From: Planctomicrobium sp.
GTDB lineage: Bacteria; Planctomycetota; Planctomycetia; Planctomycetales; Planctomycetaceae
Direction of reading: 5' to 3'
NCBI GenBank assembly: GCA_029259835.1
Contig: JAJDEL010000363.1
Span: 1-9,804 of the forward strand
DNA: 9,804 nucleotides
A program made the position numbers and the translations under genes. Within the stretch, counting starts at the first letter, position 1; the number at the start of each line of letters is the position of its first letter. Of this stretch, positions 1 through 7,805 are shown piece by piece. A model generated the notes under the pieces. That model ran no database searches, was not told the DNA's origin, and was given only the letters and a program-made list of their open reading frames with translations.

Positions 1-1659
1 GTGTCGTCTGGTTCTCACGGTGTGGCGGTTGTCTTGGGACTGCAGGATGGAGCCTTGGTCAAAGCTCTGCTTCGAGCGTCAGCCTATCACGTTATCGCGA
101 TCGAGGATGATGTCGATCGAGTAGCAACGTTGCGTAAGGAACTGGAGTCCGCCGGTCTGTACGGAACTCGTGCGGCGGTCATCAAAAGTCCCCCCGGGAA
201 TGTCTCGCTACCTCCATATCTAGCAACTCTCATTACAACGGAGCTGCCAGGCGGTCTTCAAAACGCTCCGAACAATCTGCTGCAGACGTTGCGGCCGTTT
301 GGCGGAGTCGCAGTACTGGGGATCAAGCCTGGTAGTGGCCTAGCGTCAAAGGAAAGTCTGATCGCTCAGGATCCGGGGGGATTTCTCGGGGCAGAGTTCA
401 ACAGTCGGGCTTTGATACGTCGCATCGGAGCCTTGCCGGGAACAGCGGATTACAAGGGCGGCTACGCTCACTGTGAAGACACACTGGTTCGATTTCCTTT
501 AGGAGTGCTCTGGTTCGACGACACGCTCTCTCACTTCAAGAGATCACCCCAGCCGGTGTTCACAAACGGCGTCATGATTTCCCGGCCGAAGGATTGGCAC
601 GCACCGCGAATCAAGGGAGACTGGTCGATCGACTATCCACTCATGCGACCGGCCTTTTCAGATATTTACACTGGGCGAATATTCGACGAGTCGGAGCAGG
701 TGGCGCTGCGAAAGTCGTTGTCGGCTCCAGACTTGAAGACTCCGCAGAAGAGCTACTATCACGCGCCACACCAGACGGAGGCTCTGCTTCCGAATCCGCC
801 TGATCCGGCACTCGCCGGGGTACGCATTAATCCGATGACCGAAAGAAAGGAGCCGCGAGTCATTCCCAAGACGTATGGGTGCGATGGCGGAGTGGACTAT
901 GGAATGTTCTATACACTGCGCGCTGGCACGGCCGCATTCTACGACAAGACCCTGGAGAGCGGGACAGTCTTCATCAGCGGCCCTCGTAGCGGCTGTACCA
1001 ACAGTATCATCCCGTCGGGCGGCCTGCTGAATGTGCCATACTTCTATGACGGCTGTACGTGCAGCTATCCCCTTCCGACGGCTCTCTCCATGGTGGCGAT
1101 GCCGGAAACACATGAGCAGTGGTCAGCGTGGGGCGATACGCTAGTTGAGTCAGCATCGATTGTACGAATCGGTCTGAATTTCGGAGCACCGGGCGATCGT
1201 AAGACTCGCGATGGAACGCTCTGGCTGGACTATCCATCCGTTGGCGGACCGTCACCACAAATCAAAGTCGTGACAAAGCCGGCAAACCCCACTTTTCACT
1301 ACCGGCACAGCAATTGGATCATAAGTCGCGATAGCTGGCCCTGGGTTGCAGGTTCGGCTGTTGAGGGGCTTGAAGAGCTGACACTGCACGACTTGAAGCC
1401 AGGCCTCTACACCGTGCGGCTGCACTTTGCAGAATTGGATGAAGAATCGTCGAGTGACCGTATTCAAACTGTCTCTCTGCAGAACAAGCCAGTCCTGACC
1501 AATTTCAACATTCGCGCCGAGGCCAAGGGACCAATGATCGGAGTTGTCAAGGAGATTTCCGACGTCATTGTCGACGGCACGATGAAAATCACTTTTCACT
1601 CAGGTGACAAGAGTCAATTGTCGCTGATCAGCGGCCTTGAGATCATCCGTATGCCGTAG
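1..1659 (+). CDS. C-terminal part of a quinoprotein-like propeller protein with methyltransferase-fold and malectin domains (5' partial)
   Basis: This is the 3' part of a large, probably exported planctomycete protein. The frame is open at the first base, so the GTG there is probably internal. Residues about 8-105 look like a Rossmann methyltransferase fold: a glycine-containing loop (LGLQDG, 12-17) and an acidic strand end (VIAIEDD, 31-37). No catalytic motif of a known methyltransferase is evident. Residues 165-229 read like propeller blades (PLGVLWF, DIYTGRIF). Residues 292-370 hold a cysteine-containing block (YGCD, SGCTNSIIP, DGCTCSYPL; Cys294, 332, 352, 354) that I recognise from planctomycete PQQ-like propeller proteins. 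Residues about 385-552 form a malectin-like carbohydrate-binding beta-sandwich (LNFGAPGD, YTVRLHFAE, final SGLEIIR). The stop is TAG at 1657-1659. Domain order is read by eye; substrate and function are unknown. It converges on the secretion operon, and no functional link is shown. Confidence 0.8.
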   Translation: MSSGSHGVAVVLGLQDGALVKALLRASAYHVIAIEDDVDRVATLRKELESAGLYGTRAAVIKSPPGNVSLPPYLATLITTELPGGLQNAPNNLLQTLRPFGGVAVLGIKPGSGLASKESLIAQDPGGFLGAEFNSRALIRRIGALPGTADYKGGYAHCEDTLVRFPLGVLWFDDTLSHFKRSPQPVFTNGVMISRPKDWHAPRIKGDWSIDYPLMRPAFSDIYTGRIFDESEQVALRKSLSAPDLKTPQKSYYHAPHQTEALLPNPPDPALAGVRINPMTERKEPRVIPKTYGCDGGVDYGMFYTLRAGTAAFYDKTLESGTVFISGPRSGCTNSIIPSGGLLNVPYFYDGCTCSYPLPTALSMVAMPETHEQWSAWGDTLVESASIVRIGLNFGAPGDRKTRDGTLWLDYPSVGGPSPQIKVVTKPANPTFHYRHSNWIISRDSWPWVAGSAVEGLEELTLHDLKPGLYTVRLHFAELDEESSSDRIQTVSLQNKPVLTNFNIRAEAKGPMIGVVKEISDVIVDGTMKITFHSGDKSQLSLISGLEIIRMP

Positions 1660-1865
1660 AGCCAATTCAGTTCATCAACTCAAGCGGACATTGTGTCGTC
1701 TTTCGTCGAGTTTTGTAGCACGCTCAGTCCCGAACTCGCCAAACGGACTGGTGCTGCAAGTAGTCGGGGCAACCAGACACGGCTAGAACTTTTTGGCTCA
1801 CAATATGACGACTGGACAACCTGCTCCGAACCTGCACGCCGGATGGGGTTGATGAATGAGGGCGT
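1660..1865. other. convergent intergenic spacer, nothing recognised
   Basis: About 200 bases lie between the ends of two converging genes. A terminator for both would be expected here, but I see no compact GC-rich hairpin followed by a T tract. GAGCCAA at 1659-1665 is complementary to TTGGCTC at 1793-1799, but the two arms are more than 120 bases apart and are probably a chance match. No short gene with a plausible ribosome site is visible. Confidence 0.5.
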
Positions 1866-2747
1866 TTAAGGTTTTTGTACCCCGCGACCTTCGGCGAAGC
1901 TTTGGCCAATGGAGAGTCTCAGCAATTGACCGCCTGTTTCGATGCTTACGCTAGAGTCGTCGATTTGAACAATGCGACCGGAAAGGGCGATGGTCTCGAA
2001 TGATTCATCGGAGCCAACTTTGGTGACCTTCCCAGATATCAATTCTGTGAACCAAGCGACAGGGATGTCGTTTCGAACCGTAACAGCGCTCAAGATCGTC
2101 ATCTTCATGGGGTCTTGATGGTTCACCCCAATGCCGAAGATATTGTCTCGAGCGATGACAGAGTAGTCCCGAATCGTCGAAGACGCGAGCAAATTCGCTT
2201 TCTCGGCACTCAATGTTTTTCGTTTTGTGCCGGGGATGATCAGGGCTTCAATTCCCAGAGAAATATCGAACTGCCCAGTCTCTCCGATCGGAGTCAGGCG
2301 GAGAGATTTGATTTCGTGCAATTGACCAGAGTTCCCAAATCGAAACAAGGCAGCGGTCAGCTGCGTAAGAGTTCCGCGAGCTTTGACATCAAAGGGCATC
2401 GCGCGGTACAGCCCATAGCGATTTGCAGGGGAACCAGAATCAACATTGGCGTTTTGCAGTTTCGCCTCACGAATCACTTTGAGTAACCAGTTCCGATAAA
2501 GCGACCGAGCCGTTTCCAGATCGGCAGGGAGTGATTGCTTCTGCCAGATCTCGATTCTCTTGCCGGCCTTGCGAGCGTCTGAAAGTAATTTCTCACGCTT
2601 TTCGATATCAACTTTGAGTGACTCCTGTTCATTGCGGAGTTTATCAAGCGGACCTTGAATCAACGTGTTCAGAACGTAATCACCACCACGGAGTATTCCC
2701 ATCAATGCCAGAAAACCTAATAGGATTTGTTGTCGGTTCGGCTTCAT
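1866..2747 (-). CDS. gspM: GspM/PilO-like assembly-platform protein with C-terminal PilP/GspC-like domain
   Basis: Inner-membrane assembly protein of the type II secretion system, expected to pair with GspL. It has a short cytoplasmic N-terminus, one membrane segment (about residues 8-28), a charged coiled coil (33-70) and a PilO/GspM-like ferredoxin-type region (about 75-172). It is 293 residues, whereas GspM is usually about 160-200. The extra part, about 195-285, starts with an RDNIF motif (200-204) like the RDPF/RNIF motif before PilP and GspC homology-region domains. It then alternates short beta strands (ILSAVTV, PVAWFTEL, IALSGRIVQI, VSIETGG, LLRLSIGQSF), as those domains do. This suggests the PilO-like and PilP/GspC-like roles are joined in one chain. 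The ATG overlaps the gspL stop (ATGA) and has a strong ribosome site. It is the last gene of the run. The GspM call is good; the C-terminal assignment is inferred from motif and strand pattern only. Confidence 0.78.
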   Translation of the reverse strand: MKPNRQQILLGFLALMGILRGGDYVLNTLIQGPLDKLRNEQESLKVDIEKREKLLSDARKAGKRIEIWQKQSLPADLETARSLYRNWLLKVIREAKLQNANVDSGSPANRYGLYRAMPFDVKARGTLTQLTAALFRFGNSGQLHEIKSLRLTPIGETGQFDISLGIEALIIPGTKRKTLSAEKANLLASSTIRDYSVIARDNIFGIGVNHQDPMKMTILSAVTVRNDIPVAWFTELISGKVTKVGSDESFETIALSGRIVQIDDSSVSIETGGQLLRLSIGQSFAEGRGVQKP

Positions 2748-4318
2748 AGATTCCCTCCCTCTGATTTCTTCAGTTGGAGAGAAGTCTTCTTCGACGAAGA
2801 GGTCTTTTTCTTGTTTGTCGATCTTTCGGAAATTTGCTCGGCGGAAAGATGGCTCGTGTATTCACTTCTGGGTCTGTTGCGAACGTTCATTGTCGTCTGG
2901 AAAGTCCAAATACTATTTTTGCCCTGCTTACGTTCACGAATCCCGGGAGTTTTCAACTGGTGGTATTGATCGCCCAAGCTAATCTCCATATTTCGAATCG
3001 CTTCCGGCGATCTACTAGTTCCGCGAAAGGAGACAACGGCTCCTTTTTGAGTCGGAGAAACCGAGAACTGCTGGAGCGATAACTCGGGACTGGAAGGGAT
3101 GCGGAGTGTGATGTCCCGCAATTCATCCAGCCAACTCATGCGGGTCTCTTCCCGACGCTGGAGGACCTTATAGAGGTTGCGTTTTGTGGTCGTTTTCTTG
3201 ACCAGGTCGTTCAACTCGGTTCGGCGAGTTCTCAAGCTTGCGATTTCATCTTCGACTATTGCAAACTGTGAATCAACGTAGAACCAGCCTCCTCCCACGA
3301 TCAACAGCACTGCGGCGGCAATGCCGATTATGCGATTTCGCATATTGACCGGAACGGGTGGTCGCTTCGGATGCGCGAAATCGATGGCTGGAGTGACTTC
3401 GAGGGCTTCCTCTTTCAGGGCTGCTACCAACGGAGTGAAAACACCGAATGCCGCATCTCCGATTTCGCCATCAACTAAAGAAGCTGAGGTAACCTGTTGA
3501 ATCTCGAACGAATGCTGATCCTGTAACGCCTCTATCAACTTGGCAGTTTCAACATTGCTGCCGACAAGCACCACATTCCCGATTTCAACATCTTCCGTCA
3601 GCAAAGTCCGTTGAATTTCACTAGAAATGAATTGGGCTTGCTGCGAAGCATTCACTTCCGAGGAAAGACGGACGGTCCTGGAAAGGATTGGTAATTGATT
3701 TTGGGTGATCAGCAGGTGAACAGCGTCGGCGCCTTCGCTGATGATGAGAGTCGCTGGCGGCGTTTCGTCGGATGGCGGTGGAGCGAAAATTCGTAACGGC
3801 TGTGGGGTAATGAGAATACGGTGCGATGGACAATTTGCAGCAGACGCGAGTTCCTGAACTGTCTGTTGGTGCTCGGCAGGCAACACAATCGCGGAGACAT
3901 TTCGGCTGCCGTTTTCTTCTCGCGGATAGGAAACGAAATCGAGAAGGCTTTCCTCAGTCAGACCGGGAAGTTGGCGGATTGCCAGGTTCCGGACTAGCGT
4001 CGGCAGTTCGGCATCGCTGGCAGGAGGAACAACCAAGGTCACGGAATCGACAGCTCCGCGACTCACGCATAGCAGCAATGTAGCTTTGCTCGCGTGAAGT
4101 TCTGAGACGAGATTTTTGAGGAGATCCGCTATCGACTGCAGAGGTTTGGTTTCGCCCTCGGCGTCATCGGTCGCTGGTGACTCGTCGTTGGTGACGCGAA
4201 CCACTTCTTTCTCGCCCGCAGTGAGAATGCGCAGCGTCCCGCCTTTCTCCGCATCTGCATAGACATAGCGAAGAAGTTTCAGGGTGGGGGTCCAACTGAT
4301 AGCGAGGAGTTTGCTCAT
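2744..4318 (-). CDS. gspL: GspL: PilM-like plus PilN-like type II secretion platform protein
   Basis: Bitopic inner-membrane protein that, by family knowledge, binds the GspE ATPase in the cytoplasm and GspM in the periplasm. Residues about 1-310 have the character of the actin-like PilM/GspL cytoplasmic domain, with a start resembling PilM (MSKLLAISWTPTLKLLRYVY). One membrane segment lies at 328-347 (IIGIAAAVLLIVGGGWFYV). A coiled coil follows (about 350-390), then a PilN-like periplasmic ferredoxin-type region (about 393-480). The last 35 residues are a Ser/Lys-rich basic tail. Its 524 residues exceed the roughly 400 of enterobacterial GspL. The gene starts 93 bases after gspK, the only gap in the gspH-to-gspM run. 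Its ribosome site is weak (GGAA about 10 bases upstream), so it may be translated less efficiently or from its own signal. The stop overlaps the gspM start. Confidence 0.85.
   Translation of the reverse strand: MSKLLAISWTPTLKLLRYVYADAEKGGTLRILTAGEKEVVRVTNDESPATDDAEGETKPLQSIADLLKNLVSELHASKATLLLCVSRGAVDSVTLVVPPASDAELPTLVRNLAIRQLPGLTEESLLDFVSYPREENGSRNVSAIVLPAEHQQTVQELASAANCPSHRILITPQPLRIFAPPPSDETPPATLIISEGADAVHLLITQNQLPILSRTVRLSSEVNASQQAQFISSEIQRTLLTEDVEIGNVVLVGSNVETAKLIEALQDQHSFEIQQVTSASLVDGEIGDAAFGVFTPLVAALKEEALEVTPAIDFAHPKRPPVPVNMRNRIIGIAAAVLLIVGGGWFYVDSQFAIVEDEIASLRTRRTELNDLVKKTTTKRNLYKVLQRREETRMSWLDELRDITLRIPSSPELSLQQFSVSPTQKGAVVSFRGTSRSPEAIRNMEISLGDQYHQLKTPGIRERKQGKNSIWTFQTTMNVRNRPRSEYTSHLSAEQISERSTNKKKTSSSKKTSLQLKKSEGGNL
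2754..2760 (-). promoter_or_regulatory. ribosome binding site of gspM
   Basis: AGGGAGG on the minus strand lies 6 bases before the gspM ATG and inside the 3' end of gspL. It supports this start and indicates reinitiation across the ATGA overlap. Confidence 0.8.
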
Positions 4319-4411
4319 TAGGGAAATTCCGTGAAAATGTTTCTGCTTCTCGATAGCAGTTTAAAGGTACTCGCTGGAAAATTTCACCATTCAAATAAAG
4401 TGAACTGTGGA

Positions 4412-5983
4412 TCAAAATTCTTCGTTTTCATTTCGCGAAATCAGCCGTAACGGCACAGGCAGACCTTGATCGGTGAGGTCGATCCAGTCTACTGGGGTAG
4501 CGGGGCGTTTACTAACATCAATCGTCACTTTTCGACGCAGAAATGGGCCGCCGGATTTTCTAAAAACAACGATTTCTCCAGTGAAAACATCTCCGCTGGT
4601 TGTGATATCATCTGCCCATCTGCGATAGAGATTCACGCTGACGACCTGTCGACTGACAAGCCAGGCGGTACTTCGCTTTTCATCTTCGTTCAGTGAATTT
4701 CGCTCCTGAATGATTTGCGATGCGGTCTCCGCTGTCATTTCCGGAAGTGTGCTGAGGACCGTTTCTGTCGCTTGATGGATATTGATGCGACCGACAAGGC
4801 TCTCGGTGAGGATTGTGGTTGTTCGGGAAAAAAGAAGCTCGGCGATTTCTGAAAAATCCGGCGAAGTCGACTGCAAAGGAGAGACAACTCTGCTTCTCGA
4901 ACTTCCACTGGGGCTCGGAACTTCGACATACGATTCAATCAACGAAGCTGGTGAAGAGATTGTAAACGGAGACGGTGCGCTCGCCGAGTAAGGAACGTCG
5001 CCCGGTTGCACATCAACAATTGAAGACATTGCTTGCTGGGACTCTTCGGCATCTGCAAATGAAATCCCGTGTTGCCTCGCCAGTAGAATGTACCGAACCA
5101 ACGGCTCGTTGAAATACTCCGAGAGTGATTCTTCAAGTTGCGATAGGTCAGAAGCATTTAAATCAATTTTCGGCTCTCCTTCTGGATTGAGATTTCGCTC
5201 TGCACTGCTGCACGTCAGAAGTTGCGTCCAGTCACTAACGCCCTGGTCTGCCCCAAAGCCAAACTGATCGTCCGCAGCCATCGCTGAACCATGCACTAAT
5301 CCGCGAGTAATCCCCTTTACAAACAGCAACTCATCGAGAGTTTTGGGGATGCCATTACGTGGTTGATAAGGTTTCTCAAGCCGTTGGTAATAATCGCTTT
5401 CCGCGCCGAACTCGCGCGCTTCGTCGTCTGCGTCAAGCCAGTCAAGCAGCGAGTCTGCAATCGGTTCGGTCATTCCTGAAAGTTGCAACAATGCCTCGCG
5501 ACCTGCTCCCGGTTCCAATTCTTCCCACCGAAGCACCCTTGCCAGATGAAGTCGTGAGGACTCGTCTTGCAGGCCGAATTGTAACTCCGATTGTTGCCCC
5601 TGAATCACAGGATGAAGAACCGAGAACTGCCAGGAATTCGATCTTCTAGAAGTGATAAGGTCCCCTTCCGAAGCTTCCCCGCCAAGACTGACGGCTCGCA
5701 CGGTGCGCCCGCGAAAAAGCTCTGGCTGGTTGGTCAGTCCGCCCAACGACTGACGTTCTTCTTCTGGAAGTCCGATCACCCAGATCATCATCGCTTCCGC
5801 ACTCGCCAGAGTTTGCTGCGCCTGAATCAGTTGCCCGTTGATTTTGGCGGCTTCGTATTCCGTCGACATCGCAGCCAAAAATCCGAACCCTGCCAAGGCG
5901 AGCATCATCACCAGCACCAACACGACAATCAGCACGACACCTTGCCTTGTGGTTCTGTTCGTTGTTGTCTTAATTCTCATCAC
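4412..5983 (-). CDS. gspK: GspK minor pseudopilin (tip protein)
   Basis: Large minor pseudopilin at the tip of the pseudopilus, where GspK caps a complex with GspI and GspJ. The leader is short and basic, with likely prepilin-peptidase cleavage after Gly15 (RQG|VVLIV). Position +5 is Val rather than Glu, as is normal for GspK. The hydrophobic helix runs about 16-38. LQDESSRLHL (138-147) matches the family's conserved 'DE..KiNLN' region. The block at 181-225 (DWLDADDEAREFGAESDYY, then NGIPKTLDELLFVKGIT) is the GspK signature, rich in acidic residues that bind calcium in characterised homologues. Helix-hairpin-like segments lie at 272-305 and 397-428. A Ser/Pro-rich linker spans 328-372. At 523 residues it is longer than the usual 300-350. 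The start is GTG at 5983 or ATG at 5980; both overlap the gspJ stop (GTGATG) behind a G6 run at 5990-5995. Confidence 0.93.
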   Translation of the reverse strand: MMRIKTTTNRTTRQGVVLIVVLVLVMMLALAGFGFLAAMSTEYEAAKINGQLIQAQQTLASAEAMMIWVIGLPEEERQSLGGLTNQPELFRGRTVRAVSLGGEASEGDLITSRRSNSWQFSVLHPVIQGQQSELQFGLQDESSRLHLARVLRWEELEPGAGREALLQLSGMTEPIADSLLDWLDADDEAREFGAESDYYQRLEKPYQPRNGIPKTLDELLFVKGITRGLVHGSAMAADDQFGFGADQGVSDWTQLLTCSSAERNLNPEGEPKIDLNASDLSQLEESLSEYFNEPLVRYILLARQHGISFADAEESQQAMSSIVDVQPGDVPYSASAPSPFTISSPASLIESYVEVPSPSGSSRSRVVSPLQSTSPDFSEIAELLFSRTTTILTESLVGRINIHQATETVLSTLPEMTAETASQIIQERNSLNEDEKRSTAWLVSRQVVSVNLYRRWADDITTSGDVFTGEIVVFRKSGGPFLRRKVTIDVSKRPATPVDWIDLTDQGLPVPLRLISRNENEEF

Positions 5984-7188
5984 TGGAAGCCCCCCAGAGA
6001 TTGAGAAGAGGACTCGCCTGAGTTGCTCAAGCCGGAGGAGTCATATTTCGGCTCCGGATTTTCCAGCAGAATGATGCGCCAATAGCTGCGTGGCGTAATG
6101 CCTGCCAGCGGAGACACGCCAGACTGATCCGCTTCTTCATCACTCAAACCGAGATTGTTTCCGACTTGATCCTGTTCGACGCTGAATGAATCGTTCAGTT
6201 CCTGTTCGATCTCCTGAGACTCCAGCGCAGGTGTTTCTAAAGCGGTCAGTCTTTCCAGTTCTTCTGTGTTAATGACATCTAGGCGAACGCGAATGGCTGC
6301 CGGATAGGAAACATCGCTGTTTTCTCCAGCAGGCCATCGAGACGCCCAGGTTGTGCCATCAAAGTACTCGAACTGACACCCGACAACTTCCGGTACAAGA
6401 TCGTACTGCGGCTCGATAATGTCTGTTTCCAATTCTGAATCGGCAAGTCCATCCAAGCGATCTTGCTGCGGAAAGAGCAGTGATTCGAGCGTCAGGCGGT
6501 CGACTTGAACATCGTCGGTCGACAGACTTTCCTGCAACGTGGAACGGTCGTTCAACAGCGACAGCAGATCAAGCGAATCGACCTGAATACGGTACAGCCC
6601 GGAAGGCAGAGAATCGGCGGCGTTTTCCGCCGAGAACTGAAATTGATAAACGACCGTCTGAAATTCGGACACGGTCGGAGACTGGCTCTCTCCATCTGTG
6701 CCGCCCGTTGCTGTTGAGCCGCCGCCGAATTCGCTGAGCTGATCGACGTCCGATTCTCGCCTCTGCGTAACGACTCGATGAGTCGTGATTCGAATTGCAG
6801 ATGAAGTTCCCAGGAAGGTCGGTGCGGCGGGATTGGTCGCCTGTGATGAACCCTCAAAGACCGACCGCTCTGCAAACAGTTCTTCGTCTTCCAAATCAGA
6901 AAAACGGTCTACGGTCACTGCATCTCCATCATCGAAAGCCGCTACCATCACTTGTCGGTTTTCGGAAGGGGTCAACGCAGTACTGAGATCCTCAGACATC
7001 ATCTGGAAAAGAGAACGGACTAGTTGTTGCTCTGTCACCTCCGCCTTTCCTGCACTCAGCAGACTGTTATACATTGACATCATCCCCCAGACCGTCGACA
7101 TCAAAGCAGAAACAAGTACCGCTGCGATGAGCAATTCAATCAGGGTGTAACCCGATCTGATTGAGTGATTCGTTAATTTCCTTTCCAC
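5980..7188 (-). CDS. gspJ: GspJ minor pseudopilin, start revised to GTG at 7188
   Basis: Minor pseudopilin of the tip complex, expected to bind GspI and GspK. From the GTG at 7188 it is 402 residues with a 13-residue leader. The prepilin site is RSG|YTLIELLIA with Glu at +5, followed by a hydrophobic helix to about residue 35. The reading frame stays open to 7242, but that start would overlap gspI by 55 bases and give a 31-residue leader. The GTG at 7188 shares its first G with the gspI TAG stop and has GGAGGGG seven bases upstream, so I prefer it. The family pattern continues with QFEYFDGTTWASRWP (about 272-286) and an Arg-rich strand (PAAIRVRLDV). The protein is nearly twice the usual GspJ length (about 200). 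The excess lies in a Gly/Ser/Thr stretch (about 154-172) and acidic insertions, notably about 308-360. Confidence 0.88.
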   Translation of the reverse strand: MERKLTNHSIRSGYTLIELLIAAVLVSALMSTVWGMMSMYNSLLSAGKAEVTEQQLVRSLFQMMSEDLSTALTPSENRQVMVAAFDDGDAVTVDRFSDLEDEELFAERSVFEGSSQATNPAAPTFLGTSSAIRITTHRVVTQRRESDVDQLSEFGGGSTATGGTDGESQSPTVSEFQTVVYQFQFSAENAADSLPSGLYRIQVDSLDLLSLLNDRSTLQESLSTDDVQVDRLTLESLLFPQQDRLDGLADSELETDIIEPQYDLVPEVVGCQFEYFDGTTWASRWPAGENSDVSYPAAIRVRLDVINTEELERLTALETPALESQEIEQELNDSFSVEQDQVGNNLGLSDEEADQSGVSPLAGITPRSYWRIILLENPEPKYDSSGLSNSGESSSQSLGGFQ

Positions 7189-7805
7189 TACAAATCCCCT
7201 CCGAACTCGTTTTGTGAGGGGGCCTCTTGGGTGCGAATCCAACGCGTCAGCGAAAACCTAACCGGTCGCGCGAGCGATTCGTCTGCTTGTAAAACTTCGA
7301 CGGTCAACTTTTGCAAGCCTGTTTGGGAGAACGCTTCGGAATCCTGAAAAGAGGACGAGGCAAGATCAAGCTGTTCCAAACGAACTGAGTACATCCATTC
7401 CGGTTCACCCTCCTGACTTGCTGCTCCGTACAAATCATTGCGGCCTTGACGCAAACTTCCGGTCTCGCCAATTCCTGCTGTTCGATCAAAGATTTCTTCT
7501 TCCTCTGCAAAGCTATCAAGACCGGTTGCAAACTCTAACTCGGCAGGCAGCAATGGCTCACCTTCCACCGGCTCCAGGGGTCGCAGTCCGAGTAACAACT
7601 CGTTCATTGTATTTTCACACAACTGCTGAGACTTTGTTTGCGTCGCTGCTTTCGAAGCTTGATCACGTCCCATGCCAACGAGCCTGGCAAGCACAACCAC
7701 GCTCCCCATCAAAATCGCGGTTGCCAGAATCACTTCAATCAAGCTAAACCCCGATCTCGATGCTGTTCGAGAAAAGGTTTGACTCCCACGACGGTAAGAA
7801 ATCAT
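7188..7805 (-). CDS. gspI: GspI minor pseudopilin
   Basis: Minor pseudopilin; in characterised systems GspI nucleates the GspI-J-K tip complex. The leader is 19 residues and basic. Prepilin-peptidase cleavage is predicted in RSG|FSLIEVILA, with Glu24 at +5. The hydrophobic helix is about 20-45 and is followed by the family's polar helix (LCENTMNELL, 62-71). A C-terminal strand pattern (WMYSVRLEQLDL, QKLTVEVL, VRFSLTRWI) fits the small beta domain of GspI. At 205 residues it exceeds the usual 120-130, mostly through an acidic insertion at about 75-130. The ATG overlaps the gspH stop (ATGA), and the TAG stop overlaps the gspJ GTG, so it sits in the middle of a coupled block. Confidence 0.92.
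   Translation of the reverse strand: MISYRRGSQTFSRTASRSGFSLIEVILATAILMGSVVVLARLVGMGRDQASKAATQTKSQQLCENTMNELLLGLRPLEPVEGEPLLPAELEFATGLDSFAEEEEIFDRTAGIGETGSLRQGRNDLYGAASQEGEPEWMYSVRLEQLDLASSSFQDSEAFSQTGLQKLTVEVLQADESLARPVRFSLTRWIRTQEAPSQNEFGGDL
7196..7202 (-). promoter_or_regulatory. ribosome binding site that fixes the gspJ start
   Basis: GGAGGGG on the minus strand, inside the end of gspI, lies 7 bases before the GTG at 7188. It is one of the strongest Shine-Dalgarno matches in the operon and is the reason for choosing the internal GTG over the longer frame. Confidence 0.82.

Noticed and set aside
1..330. A functional SAM-dependent methyltransferase
   Set aside because: Only the glycine loop and the next acidic strand are recognisable, and no substrate or catalytic motif is seen. 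I describe it as a fold-like segment, not an enzyme.
658..1599. Several minus-strand open frames within the first gene
   Set aside because: They are antisense to a conserved coding region, have Arg/His/Cys-rich shadow composition, and show no recognisable domain.
1659..1799. Terminator formed by GAGCCAA and TTGGCTC between the convergent genes
   Set aside because: The arms are more than 120 bases apart with no supporting structure between them; a chance match is more likely.
4164..4415. Minus-strand open frame bridging the gspK/gspL gap
   Set aside because: It lies mostly in another frame of gspL, its composition is typical of a shadow frame, and no ribosome site or known motif supports it.
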